From: SZUA-38 sp965212525
Lineage (GTDB): Bacteria; Pseudomonadota; Gammaproteobacteria; Xanthomonadales; SZUA-38
NCBI GenBank assembly: GCA_965212525.1
Contig: CBDBVC010000045.1
Location: 185,794-249,793 of the forward strand
Reading direction: 5' to 3'
DNA: 64,000 nt
The number at the start of each line of letters is the position of its first letter. The first letter of the stretch is position 1. Below, piece after piece: positions 1 to 8,331 of the stretch. The position numbers and the translations under genes were made by a program. The notes below the pieces were generated by a model. That model worked only from the letters and a program-made list of their open reading frames with translations, was not told where the DNA came from and did no database searches.

Positions 1-34
1 GGACGTCAGCAAACACAAGAAGGGAGAAACCCGG

Positions 35-379
35 ATGAAACCCCATTACATCGAAATTGTATCTGCATCAGTGGACAAACAGCGAGCCTCGCTGGAACAG
101 GTTCATGGGCTGTCATTTGGTGACGAGGTTGCCGATCTTGGTGGGGCACGGCTGGCAGAGACCTCAGACGGGATGCTGGTTGGCATACGTGCACCGATGG
201 CTGAGCATGAGCAGCCCATTGTCCGCACCTATATCGCTGTGGATGATATCAATGAAGCCGTCAGGGCAGCAGAAGCGGCCGGTGGCATGATTGCCTATCC
301 GCCCACCCAGCAGGGCGAGACGGGAACCTGGGCAATCTACATACTCGATGACATTCAGTATGGCCTTTGGCAGGCCTGA
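35..379 (+). CDS. VOC family (glyoxalase-like) protein
   Basis: A 114-residue protein with the beta-alpha-beta-beta-beta pattern of a single vicinal-oxygen-chelate module. The N-terminal strand HYIEIVSASV, the central YIAVDDINEAV helix-start and the closing IYILDDIQYGLWQ strand match stand-alone VOC proteins, which bind small molecules or act as metal-dependent lyases or dioxygenases. A purine-rich ribosome site (agaaggga) lies just upstream of the ATG. The substrate cannot be read from sequence. Transcription probably ends before the APC transporter, since about 230 bases separate them. Confidence 0.8.
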   Translation: MKPHYIEIVSASVDKQRASLEQVHGLSFGDEVADLGGARLAETSDGMLVGIRAPMAEHEQPIVRTYIAVDDINEAVRAAEAAGGMIAYPPTQQGETGTWAIYILDDIQYGLWQA

Positions 380-610
380 CTGCAGGCGAATCTGGTCAAC
401 GTGACTACACTTGATTCTGATTATTGAACTGTTCGATATTCAGAAACAACCGTGATCTGAAAACCTTCAACTGAGAACATGAGTCAGGATTGATCTAGCT
501 CAGCATCTCAGTGCCGAGATATCCTTATACTCTGGAACACGTTCCTGAAACACGATAGCAGGACACCGGAATTCAGGCTTGAGGCAGTTTCACATCACGG
601 GTGCGGTCAT

Positions 611-1888
611 TTGACGCTGTCGAACTCACAAGAACCATCGCTGAACGATCAACCGACGCTGAAACGCAGTATCGGGTTTTCGTTGCTCACGCTCTATGGT
701 CTGGGCACGATCCTCGGTGCCGGCATTTACGTACTGGTGGGCAAGGTGGCCATCCATGCGGGGCTTTATGCGCCATTTTCTTTCCTGCTGGCTGCGCTAC
801 TGGCTGGCCTGAGCGGTTACAGTTATGCCGCACTCAGTTCGCGATATCCCAGGAGTGCCGGTGAAGCGGTTTATGTTCAGGAAGCATTCGGCATAAGGCT
901 GCTGTCCACGATTGTGGGCTGGATGGTGGTTCTGACCGGTGTGGTGAGTGCGGCCACCATCACCAACGGTTTTGTGGGATACCTGCAGGTATTCGTCAAC
1001 ATTCCGGATTTCTGGGCCATCACGCTGTTGCTGCTGACGATGACCGGTCTTGCTGTGTGGGGGGTGACCGAGTCTGTGGTGGCCACTGCGGTGACCACCA
1101 TTCTGGGCATCGTCGGACTGCTGCTGTTGCTTGGCTTCAGCGCACCGGTATTCCTCACGCTACCGGAACGACTACCAGACATCATCCCACCCCTGATGGA
1201 TGATGCCATCTGGTTCGGGATTCTGCTGGGGGCCTTCCTGGCGTTCTATGCCTATATTGGCTTTGAAGACATGGTCAACATGGCGGAAGAGGTAAAGTCA
1301 CCGGAACGAACCCTGCCCAGGGCCATCGTGACTGCCATCGTGATCAGTACGCTGTTCTATTTCCTGATTGCGCTGGTGGCCGTGCTGCAGTTGCCACTGG
1401 ATGAGCTCACGGCCAGCAAGGCACCGATGGCGGACATCATGAACAGGCACAGCGAGCAGGCTGCGAGAATGATCAGTCTGATCAGCCTGGCGGCAATCGT
1501 CAATGGTGCCCTGGTGCAAATCATCATGGGTTCCCGGGTGTTGTACGGCATGGGCAGGCAATCACTCGCACCCGCCTGGCTGGCGAGGGTGCACAGCCGA
1601 CGCCGCACGCCGTACATTGCCACCCTCATGATCGGTGTCGTGGTCTGGGTGCTGGCCATTGGTCTGGACATCACGACACTGGCCAAAATCACCAGCTTTA
1701 TCATTCTGCTGGTATTCCTGCTGGTGAATCTGTCGCTGATACGCCTGCTGAAGCGAGAAACGGAAATGCCGCAAAACGCAATGCGCGTGAAACGATGGAT
1801 TCCATGGACGGCCTCGGTAATGACACTGATGTTCCTCGGGGTTCAGCTGTATCAGCTTGTCCAGGGTGCTGAACTGGCAGGACATTGA
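611..1888 (+). CDS. APC family amino acid permease
   Basis: A 425-residue integral membrane protein with about twelve hydrophobic segments. The early LGTILGAGIYVLVG stretch is the glycine-rich first helix signature of the amino acid-polyamine-organocation superfamily, which couples amino acid uptake to proton or sodium flow or exchange. The later FYAYIGFEDMVNMAEEVKSP segment is the conserved helix 6 to 7 region. The start is a TTG, with no better ATG in frame upstream, so the N-terminus is uncertain by a few residues. The substrate is unknown. Confidence 0.9.
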   Translation: MTLSNSQEPSLNDQPTLKRSIGFSLLTLYGLGTILGAGIYVLVGKVAIHAGLYAPFSFLLAALLAGLSGYSYAALSSRYPRSAGEAVYVQEAFGIRLLSTIVGWMVVLTGVVSAATITNGFVGYLQVFVNIPDFWAITLLLLTMTGLAVWGVTESVVATAVTTILGIVGLLLLLGFSAPVFLTLPERLPDIIPPLMDDAIWFGILLGAFLAFYAYIGFEDMVNMAEEVKSPERTLPRAIVTAIVISTLFYFLIALVAVLQLPLDELTASKAPMADIMNRHSEQAARMISLISLAAIVNGALVQIIMGSRVLYGMGRQSLAPAWLARVHSRRRTPYIATLMIGVVVWVLAIGLDITTLAKITSFIILLVFLLVNLSLIRLLKRETEMPQNAMRVKRWIPWTASVMTLMFLGVQLYQLVQGAELAGH

Positions 1889-2032
1889 TTCAATTGCGAG
1901 GTCACGAGTTCATTTGTGATTGAGTGTATTGTCAGGTACAAACGGGTTTCTGGTCGTGACAGCCCGGACGCGAGACATTGGCTAGCGAGTTGAATTTTAT
2001 CAGTCCCTGCAGTAATTGTGACGAGGAGCGCC

Positions 2033-2410
2033 ATGAATCAAGAAGCCAACAAGCAGAACGCCATCGCATTCTATCGAACGGCGTTTCTGGGAAATCCGTC
2101 CGAGGCGGTGGAGAGTTATGTAGGCGATGACTACACCCAGCACAACCCGCTCGTGGGGGACGGCAAAACACCCTTCATTGAGTACTTCACTCGCATGCAT
2201 GAGGAGTATCCCGACAAGCGAATCGATTTTGTTCGTGCCGTGGCCGAAGGTGATCTGGTGGCATTGCACACACACCAGGTGTGGCCGGGTGGTGATGAAT
2301 ACGTCACCATGGATTTCTTCCGCTTCGATGATAATGGCAAGATCGTCGAACACTGGGATGCCATGCAGCAGATACCCGAGAAAACACTCAATGGCAATAC
2401 GATGTATTGA
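2033..2410 (+). CDS. SnoaL-like polyketide cyclase family protein
   Basis: A 125-residue NTF2-fold protein. The pattern AIAFYRTAFLGNPSEAVESYV followed by YTQHNP, a central TRMHEEYPDKRIDFVRAVAEGDLVALH (given here as consecutive parts of one region) and FFRFDDNGKIVEHWD is typical of the SnoaL-like group, in which a conserved Asp/His pair lines a small-molecule pocket. The ATG at 2033 is preferred over an upstream alternative because gaggag sits at 2023-2028. It is followed after 22 bases by the AAC(6')-like gene and is probably co-transcribed with it. The substrate is unknown. Confidence 0.85.
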   Translation: MNQEANKQNAIAFYRTAFLGNPSEAVESYVGDDYTQHNPLVGDGKTPFIEYFTRMHEEYPDKRIDFVRAVAEGDLVALHTHQVWPGGDEYVTMDFFRFDDNGKIVEHWDAMQQIPEKTLNGNTMY

Positions 2411-2432
2411 CTGACTGTCGTCCGGGGAACGC

Positions 2433-2876
2433 ATGATCAGAGCAGCATTACAATCGGATCTGGAATCACTGGCAAACCTGCGTCATCAGCTGTGGCCAGA
2501 AGACACGGCGAGCGAACACGCGCAGGAGCTGTCGCGATATTTCAGTGGTGAGGCGCGTGAGCCGCAGCAGATTCTGGTCGCCGTGGCACCGGATGAAAGC
2601 CTGGTGGGGTTCTGTGAGTTGTCGATTCGCGCCTACGCCGAATCCTGCGATACTGATCGAGTCGGCTATCTCGAGGGCTGGTTTGTCAGTCAGTCGCATC
2701 GTCATCAGGGTGTCGGTGGCAGACTGGTCGCCGCAGCAGAGGACTGGGCCCGATCACAGGGCTGTACCGAATTCGCCTCCGATGCCGAGGCCGATAACAC
2801 TGTCAGTATCGAGGCGCACAAGGCGCTGGGGTTTGAAGACGTTGGACGGATTCGCTGTTTTCGTAAAGATCTGTAG
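2433..2876 (+). CDS. AAC(6')-like GNAT N-acetyltransferase
   Basis: A 147-residue GNAT acetyltransferase. Beyond the general acetyl-CoA loop (RHQGVGGRLV) it carries motifs that I associate with aminoglycoside 6'-N-acetyltransferases of the AAC(6')-I type: LRHQLWPED near the N-terminus, YLEGWFV before the CoA loop, CTEFASDAEADN, and a C-terminal HKALGFEDVGRIRCFRK. Family resemblance is seen directly; activity on aminoglycosides is inference, and a housekeeping amine acetyltransferase role is equally possible. It is close behind the SnoaL-like gene, and an aggaagg ribosome site starts the next gene 39 bases later. Confidence 0.8.
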   Translation: MIRAALQSDLESLANLRHQLWPEDTASEHAQELSRYFSGEAREPQQILVAVAPDESLVGFCELSIRAYAESCDTDRVGYLEGWFVSQSHRHQGVGGRLVAAAEDWARSQGCTEFASDAEADNTVSIEAHKALGFEDVGRIRCFRKDL

Positions 2877-2914
2877 TTGAACAAAGGTCGTATTCACACA
2901 GGAAGGCAAACCAC

Positions 2915-3451
2915 ATGACACACACCCAGAAGCTACACGCAGGCGCAGATTTTCCAGCGCTTCACGCAACCGACATTGAGGGTCGGTCGATGAACATCAC
3001 GAATCCAAGAGGTGACGCAGACTGGCAATTGCTGGTGGTGTATCGCGGCAAGCATTGCCCCTTGTGCACCAAATACCTGAATCAGCTCGAAGGGCATGTC
3101 GATGCCCTGAAGGACATTGGCGTGGATGTGGCGGCGGTATCGGCCGACAGTCAGGCGCAACTGACCGAGCACAGCGAGAAACTCAATGTGAGTTTTCCAC
3201 TGTATCATGGGCTCACAATCGAACAGATGCAGCAGCTGGGACTTTACATTTCGCACCCGAGATCACCCCAGGAAACAGACCATCCCTTCGCAGAGCCTGG
3301 CCTGTTTGTGATCAATCATAGAGGTCAGTTGCAGGTGGTGGATATTTCCAACAACCCATTCGTGCGGCCTGAACTGGATGCCCTGGTAAGCGGCCTGGGC
3401 TGGATACGAAACCCCGAGAACGATTACCCCATTCGCGGCACCTATATGTAG
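2915..3451 (+). CDS. Peroxiredoxin-like (AhpC/TSA redoxin) protein
   Basis: A 178-residue thioredoxin-fold protein. LLVVYRGKHCPLCTKYLNQL contains a CxxC pair at the position where peroxiredoxins carry the peroxidatic cysteine, and AAVSADSQAQLTEHSEKLNVSFPLY (shown in two parts: AAVSADS and NVSFPLY) follows as in bacterioferritin-comigratory/AhpC-like proteins. FVINHRGQLQVVDISNNPF is the usual late beta-hairpin. It probably reduces peroxides in the cytoplasm using thioredoxin-like donors. The ATG is supported by aggaagg at about 2900. No signal peptide is seen. Confidence 0.88.
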   Translation: MTHTQKLHAGADFPALHATDIEGRSMNITNPRGDADWQLLVVYRGKHCPLCTKYLNQLEGHVDALKDIGVDVAAVSADSQAQLTEHSEKLNVSFPLYHGLTIEQMQQLGLYISHPRSPQETDHPFAEPGLFVINHRGQLQVVDISNNPFVRPELDALVSGLGWIRNPENDYPIRGTYM

Positions 3452-3575
3452 TACGCGTAACGATCGGTCTGTGTGAAATGTCTATTTTTCTTGCGCTTTG
3501 ACGCGATTGTCATTTAGGACATGCAGGTTCAGAAAACCTGATGTGATGATCAAGTGAGATAATGACAGGGATAGT

Positions 3576-3878
3576 ATGATGTTTGATGCAATATTGGCCA
3601 CAATACGCGTGATAGCGGGATCTCTGGTTGGCTTGATAGCAGGGTTCTTTGTCTATTTGATGATTTTCGAATCAATCAGCGTGTTTCCCTTATGGCAGTT
3701 TGGACTCGAGCTGATGCCGGGCATGATTGTGGGCGGGGTAGTGGCCTATTATTTTCCCGTGGTCACGGGCTTCCTGGCTGCAACCATACTGGGCGCCGAA
3801 GTGGATGTGGAAGCGGGTGATGGTACCTCAGTACCAGCGGACCATTCAGATGATTCATCGCCCAGGAAAGCTGATTGA
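3576..3878 (+). CDS. Small two-helix membrane protein
   Basis: A 100-residue hypothetical protein with two long hydrophobic segments, ending in a charged Asp/Ser-rich tail. No family is recognised. The start has a purine-rich stretch (caggga) about six bases upstream and a second in-frame ATG one codon later. Flanking gaps of about 110-120 bases on each side suggest its own transcription unit. Confidence 0.65.
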   Translation: MMFDAILATIRVIAGSLVGLIAGFFVYLMIFESISVFPLWQFGLELMPGMIVGGVVAYYFPVVTGFLAATILGAEVDVEAGDGTSVPADHSDDSSPRKAD

Positions 3879-3988
3879 CCGTCACCTGCTGCCATGACCG
3901 TACAATACATTTGTGTCAGCTACTCGAGAGTTGATAAAGAATAGAGCGTATTACACTCTGCTGCGGTGTTTCACATAAAACGGAAGTC

Positions 3989-4450
3989 ATGGGTGGGAAT
4001 GGTATGAAGGACGAAACAGCAATCACTCTACGCGAGGGTTTGAAGCTGTACCTTGAGAAGAACGCGGCCGTCTTCACCGATAAAGACATCTCACCTGAAG
4101 CAAGGGAATTTCTTCGATGCCATGATGTGGCACATGTCGTGTTCGGCTGTGATACCTCGATTGTGGGCGAGGGTATCCTCAAGATCTTTACCATCTTCGG
4201 CACCACACTGGGTTTCTGGAAGCACGTCACCGGTTATTCTGATGCGGGTGCGTTCAGTTTGTTCAGACAGTACAGTGTGGGTCATGTGTTGAAGAACGTC
4301 CTCCGGCTGTTCCTCTACATGCCGCGCGCGATGGTCCGCGCCTGGCGCATGAAGCGGCGCTGGCCCTGGGATGCTCACGAACAATACCTCGACAGGACAA
4401 TCAACGAGATACGTCTGGAATTCAATATCAGGGTGCTTCCTCACAGCTGA
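3989..4450 (+). CDS. Coq4-like protein
   Basis: A 153-residue protein with CHDVAHVVFG followed by TSIVGEG. This HDxxHxxxG...GE arrangement is the zinc-binding signature of the Coq4 ubiquinone-biosynthesis family, which organises the Coq complex or oxidatively decarboxylates and hydroxylates the ring in eukaryotes and is scattered among bacteria. The rest (long helices, a basic RAWRMKRRWPWD tail) is consistent with membrane association. An alternative start at 4004 has a GGTGGGA just upstream and is about equally plausible. A role in quinone metabolism is inference, as no ubi genes are adjacent. Confidence 0.7.
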   Translation: MGGNGMKDETAITLREGLKLYLEKNAAVFTDKDISPEAREFLRCHDVAHVVFGCDTSIVGEGILKIFTIFGTTLGFWKHVTGYSDAGAFSLFRQYSVGHVLKNVLRLFLYMPRAMVRAWRMKRRWPWDAHEQYLDRTINEIRLEFNIRVLPHS

Positions 4451-4571
4451 TTGACGCAGAGGGCATAGCATAGGGCAGTCATTCGCAAAAACATTACAGG
4501 ATCTCTACACTGGAATCAGCGGCGCATCCGCCAATCTGTCGGACCAGGTGAGATCAAATCAGGAGAGTCCC

Positions 4572-4967
4572 ATGCTGCGTACAATGCTAATTCTGTTTCT
4601 GGCAGGCCTGGTCGCCGCCACTCAGACGCAATCCGCTGATCATTCAGCCGAACCTGCAACCGATGCGAACATCCTGCTCGGTACCTGGCAGGTCGATCTT
4701 CGCCCCACACCTGATGCCGAGCCCTATTATCAGGAGCTGGTGGTGACCGAAGTGGATGGCAAGACATTCCAGGGGACGTTCTATGGCACACCCCTCACCG
4801 AAGGGCGCATCAATACAGACTGGTCAACGGTTCGTATTGCCTTTGTCACCGCTGATGGATCAGGTCCCTACAATCATTCCGCCGTGCTGGTGGATGGCAA
4901 GCTGGAAGGGATGACCAACTCGCTGGGACGTGAGTTCCTGTCCTACTGGTCGGCGATAAAACCCTGA
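4572..4967 (+). CDS. Secreted hypothetical protein
   Basis: A 131-residue protein beginning with a typical Sec signal (LRTMLILFLAGLVAATQTQS, cleavage expected near Ala/Ser at 15-22). The mature part contains LLGTWQVDLRPTP and FQGTFYGTPL, the style of small beta-barrel DUF1579/lipocalin-like periplasmic proteins, but no firm family is assigned. The ATG at 4572 is preferred over an upstream GTG because aggaga is placed six bases before it. It is followed closely by another secreted protein. Confidence 0.7.
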   Translation: MLRTMLILFLAGLVAATQTQSADHSAEPATDANILLGTWQVDLRPTPDAEPYYQELVVTEVDGKTFQGTFYGTPLTEGRINTDWSTVRIAFVTADGSGPYNHSAVLVDGKLEGMTNSLGREFLSYWSAIKP

Positions 4968-5032
4968 ATTGGAGTAGCCAACAAGACAGCATTGCTGTGT
5001 AATTGCGGGCTGAAGAGACAGGAGGAAGAATG

Positions 5033-5554
5033 ATGAGACGTGTTGTGGTGTATCTATCGATTGTCTGCTCAATTTGCTCAGCAGCCGTGTTCTCGGCATC
5101 ACCAGACGATGAATCAGTGGTGCGCAATCTGGTTGAAGACATGAACATCGCCATGCTGGAGCAGGATCTGGATCGCTGTCTGTCATACTTTGCCGAAGAT
5201 ACCGATTTCGAAAACTCGCTTGGTTGGCGAACCAGCAGTCGTGAAGCGCTGGGACGATTTCTTGGCGACTACCTGTTCAAGAAGTACCCGCCGACCGACC
5301 TGGATCGTTACCATTCTCAATTGACGGTCGAGTTTCTGTCACCCGTCATTGCCCAGGTTGAGCAAGCCAAGCGAATCGAATCAGCGGATGAAAACATCCC
5401 GACGCGCACCGCTCGAACCAGTTACATTGTGGAAAACAGATCTGGACAATGGCAGATCATATCAACACGCAGCTGGGTGCCAAGGGTGGTTGATAATCCG
5501 CCATCGGAATACGTTGAACCGACTCGGTTTCCTGGCATCATCAACGATGGTTAG
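5033..5554 (+). CDS. Exported SnoaL-like (NTF2-fold) protein
   Basis: About 173 residues, starting with a signal peptide (RRVVVYLSIVCSICSAAVFS). The mature part has the NTF2-fold cadence of DUF4440/SnoaL-like proteins: an initial helix with VRNLVEDMNIAMLEQDLDRC, then LSYFAEDTDFENSLGW, and a closing SGQWQIISTRSW strand. An aggagg ribosome site at 5020-5025 favours ATG 5033 (7-base spacing) over ATG 5030. Function unknown; a periplasmic small-molecule-binding or enzymatic pocket is likely. Confidence 0.75.
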   Translation: MRRVVVYLSIVCSICSAAVFSASPDDESVVRNLVEDMNIAMLEQDLDRCLSYFAEDTDFENSLGWRTSSREALGRFLGDYLFKKYPPTDLDRYHSQLTVEFLSPVIAQVEQAKRIESADENIPTRTARTSYIVENRSGQWQIISTRSWVPRVVDNPPSEYVEPTRFPGIINDG

Positions 5555-5624
5555 CATAATGACTGCTGTCAGTCGGTGATCTTTCCAGAGACAGAAAACA
5601 GTAACCACAATGTGAGATCCAACC

Positions 5625-6026
5625 ATGGTCAAAGGGGAATGCAATTGCGGTGCCATTCGGTTTGCAATTGATGCTGCCGTAAGCGATGTCATCATGTGTC
5701 ACTGCTCCATTTGCCAGAAATCCACTGGCAGCAACGGTGTGGCGGTGGTGATTGCCAGCAAGGACAACTTCAAATGGATACGAGGTGAAGACCAGATCTC
5801 CACCTGGAAAAAGCCGGGCCATGACTGGCAAACCTGGTTCTGCAGCAATTGCGGCTCATCATTGCCGGGCATTAATGATGAGACCCGCATGTACGTACCG
5901 GCAGGCCTGATCATGGAAGGTGGGGAATCGCTGAAAGTTGCCCATCACATCTGGGTGGATTCAAAGGCGCCGTGGGACGAGATCGGTGATTCCGGCATGC
6001 TGCACCCTGAATCATACGAGGGTTAG
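5625..6026 (+). CDS. GFA family (CENP-V/GFA domain) protein
   Basis: A 133-residue protein with the zinc-binding layout of the glutathione-dependent formaldehyde-activating-enzyme fold: CNCGAIRF at the start, CHCSICQKSTGSN in the centre and CSNCGSSLPG in the second half. The family includes S-hydroxymethylglutathione synthase, but most members are uncharacterised. The distal part (YVPAGLIMEGG...HIWVDSKAPW) is typical of the stand-alone bacterial group. A second, frameshifted GFA gene of a different subgroup lies at 18.3 kb. Confidence 0.9.
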   Translation: MVKGECNCGAIRFAIDAAVSDVIMCHCSICQKSTGSNGVAVVIASKDNFKWIRGEDQISTWKKPGHDWQTWFCSNCGSSLPGINDETRMYVPAGLIMEGGESLKVAHHIWVDSKAPWDEIGDSGMLHPESYEG

Positions 6027-6043
6027 CCTTACTGGAACTCAAA

Positions 6044-6102
6044 AAAAGGGGTCGGATCCAGTTAATGAAATCTCGAAATCAAAATGGATCCGACCCCCTT
6101 TT
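6044..6102. repeat. Inverted repeat containing GGGGTCGGATCCA
   Basis: ggggtcggatcca at 6048-6060 is exactly reverse-complemented at 6085-6097, with a 24-base AT-rich spacer. The outer edges are A-rich on the left and end in cctttt on the right, so the element could also act as an intrinsic terminator after the GFA gene. A lone right arm of the same sequence occurs at 9757-9775, which makes this a dispersed palindromic family, possibly REP/RAYT-like, rather than a one-off terminator. Confidence 0.75.
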
Positions 6103-6174
6103 CATTGACAAGGAGTGTCGCATTATTTGATGACTTCACGCGATTTAGTTAGATGTTTATAGCTGGAGACAGAG

Positions 6175-7224
6175 TTGATTGAAGTAACCTACAGGATCAT
6201 CAATCCAGAGACGGGCAAAGTTGCGCAGACCTTAGAGGCCTCGCTGCTGGGGCTTGTTTACAACGCGGTCGGCCTGACCGAGAGTGCGATTATTCCACCC
6301 TTCGCAATACTGAACGAGCGACTGCTGTCTGGCGGCCAATGCAACCCCTTCGGCACCATTGCATGGGAACCGTTCAAGATCAGCCAGGATGACTATGAGC
6401 AGCTGTGCGCAGATGCTGAGTCAACTGATCCGAATACCATTCACTCGTTCAAGGGCATTGCCTTTGTAAAGCTGCGGCGGGTGATTGAGCTGGATACAAT
6501 CAGGGACAGCGATCAATGGTCGCAGCACGTGGGTGCTGCCTATTCGAATGACTATATCGCCGCGCTGACACGGCTTAATTCCAGTGATGAATCCAATCCC
6601 GCCATTGCCGCGGTAGATTCCGGAGATGAACCTGCTACCGCTATAGCCGCACCCGTTTCACAAGAAAATGTAGCTGTGGAAAAGCCCGATCTGGACGAGA
6701 TTCATCAGGTGCTATTGAGGCTTTCAAGTGCTGCGATCAGACGCTTTGCCTATGAGCACCGTGACAAACGCTTCTATGCGTTCGCATTTGACCTGAATGC
6801 TGAATACGGGAATGTGTTACTGAGCGCGAATACAGAAGCGGCCTTTGAAGAAACAGCCGAGCAATACGTGAAAGACTGGAATTATTCAGAGGAACAGCTT
6901 GTCGAGCTGAAACGAAATGTTGGTGACTGGCACTACATGGGTTTCAACCACGACCAGCCCGAATGGACTGCAGGCTGGTCGCAGCATGAGTTGGCGATCG
7001 ATCGGTACGTGTTTTCTGAGCAAACCAGTGAGGAAGACGCGGAAACCTTCACGGCTGCATTCATCGAGACCTGTGCCATGGTCCTGCTTGAACTGGAACG
7101 AGCGGGACAGTTAGATGTGCTGAATCAAGAGCCTGGCTTTTACCTGCAATGCACGGACCATGACGAAGACAGGCATGAGGCGGACAGGCGGCTCGATGGT
7201 TTACGTCGGAAATTCAAGGAATGA
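6175..7224 (+). CDS. DUF4303 domain-containing protein
   Basis: A 349-residue cytosolic protein. Roughly residues 175-345 match the DUF4303 pattern, with RFAYEHRDKRFYAFAFDLN, a WNYSEEQLVELK segment, DWHYMGFNHDQPEW and a late helix with QEPGFYLQCTDHDED. The N-terminal third (MIEVTYRIINPETGKVAQTL) is not recognised. The two halves are joined by an Ala/Glu-rich linker near residues 140-170. The start is a TTG with ggag upstream. DUF4303 proteins are often small stand-alone genes next to toxins or other immunity-like proteins; that role is inference here. Confidence 0.7.
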   Translation: MIEVTYRIINPETGKVAQTLEASLLGLVYNAVGLTESAIIPPFAILNERLLSGGQCNPFGTIAWEPFKISQDDYEQLCADAESTDPNTIHSFKGIAFVKLRRVIELDTIRDSDQWSQHVGAAYSNDYIAALTRLNSSDESNPAIAAVDSGDEPATAIAAPVSQENVAVEKPDLDEIHQVLLRLSSAAIRRFAYEHRDKRFYAFAFDLNAEYGNVLLSANTEAAFEETAEQYVKDWNYSEEQLVELKRNVGDWHYMGFNHDQPEWTAGWSQHELAIDRYVFSEQTSEEDAETFTAAFIETCAMVLLELERAGQLDVLNQEPGFYLQCTDHDEDRHEADRRLDGLRRKFKE

Positions 7225-7390
7225 AGTGACATGTTTCAGACCAGCTCACGAATTTCGGAAGGCAACACGGTAAAACTATTGAGGCATGGCAGTGACTGGA
7301 ACTTGTCTGTATCCAGGCATACCATGACAGCGAAGCCGTACACACGACAACGGTTATCAGGCTGAGCAAGACACAGTGGAGGGTGCAGGT

Positions 7391-7807
7391 ATGAACGAAC
7401 GAGTAAGTGGCAGATTCCTGCCAATCTGGCTATGGCTGATCGTGATCGTTCAGATCGGACTGGTGCTGTTCTTCTCGATCGGCACCGCGATGAACCCGGG
7501 CGATTTCATTCCCGGTGTCACTGAGCTGGACTACGTTATCCAGCTCTACATCACACGAAATATTACTGTCGTCCTGGGATTGATCATTGCGCTGTTGCTC
7601 GCCTCTCGCAAGGCATTGCTGGTGGTGCTCTGTATTCGCGTTCTGACCGACATCGCGGACGTGATTTCGGTGTATCTGTTCAATGTCGAGGTGATCAAGG
7701 AAAGCGTGCCCATGGTGGTAGGCCTGCTCATCGTGCCGGCACTCATCGCCATTGCCTGGCTCATAAGGCATCGGAACAGCCAGGTCATTCATTCCAGTGC
7801 GCGTTGA
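7391..7807 (+). CDS. Four-helix hypothetical membrane protein
   Basis: A 138-residue protein with four hydrophobic segments (ILIW-rich first helix after a short cytoplasmic head, then ITVVLGLIIALLLA, a VVLCIRVLTDIADVISVYLF helix and a final VGLLIVPALIAIAWLI). No family is recognised, though the pattern resembles DUF4345/DoxX-like small membrane proteins. The ATG follows ggagggtgcaggt. The next gene, another small membrane protein, starts about 28 bases downstream, so they are likely co-transcribed. Confidence 0.7.
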   Translation: MNERVSGRFLPIWLWLIVIVQIGLVLFFSIGTAMNPGDFIPGVTELDYVIQLYITRNITVVLGLIIALLLASRKALLVVLCIRVLTDIADVISVYLFNVEVIKESVPMVVGLLIVPALIAIAWLIRHRNSQVIHSSAR

Positions 7808-7834
7808 TTCAGGACTTGCAGGTGCGTGCTCAGC

Positions 7835-8236
7835 ATGATGAGTAATGTTGCACTGATCATTGTTCTGTTAACTGCGCTGTACCTCATAGGCGTGGCTGTT
7901 GTTTCCTTTATCGCACCCGCCCGCGCAAGACAGTTTCTCGACGCGTTCGCCAGTTCAGCGCGCGCCCATTACACCGAGATGCTGATCCGCCTTATCGTGG
8001 GTGCAGGCTTGATTCTGGCCGCACCACGTCTGCTGTTTTCCGAAGCCTTCAACGTGTTCGGCTGGATCATTGTCATCACTACGGCCGGCCTGCTGCTGAT
8101 TCCCTGGCAGTGGCATCATCGCTTTGCGGAAAAGGCGGTTCGACCGCTCACCAAACGTGTATGGCTGTTCGGGGTTTTTTCACTGCCGCTGGGTGTGTTT
8201 CTGATGTATGCAGTGGTACGTGGAAGCCCTGGATAA
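7835..8236 (+). CDS. Hypothetical membrane protein
   Basis: About 133 residues with four predicted membrane helices, a FIAPARARQFLDAFASSARAHY loop after the first helix and an arginine-containing loop before the last. No domain is assigned. The start could be GTG 7826, ATG 7835 or ATG 7838; a weak purine-rich stretch lies upstream of all of them. It is probably the second gene of a two-gene membrane-protein unit. Confidence 0.65.
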   Translation: MMSNVALIIVLLTALYLIGVAVVSFIAPARARQFLDAFASSARAHYTEMLIRLIVGAGLILAAPRLLFSEAFNVFGWIIVITTAGLLLIPWQWHHRFAEKAVRPLTKRVWLFGVFSLPLGVFLMYAVVRGSPG

Positions 8237-8331
8237 GCAGCCAGGATCAGATGTATATGCTCTTTGATTGATCGGTTTCCCGAGCTGTGCAAAACTCGAA
8301 GCGGTACGTTGAACCATGGGCAATAGGTGAC

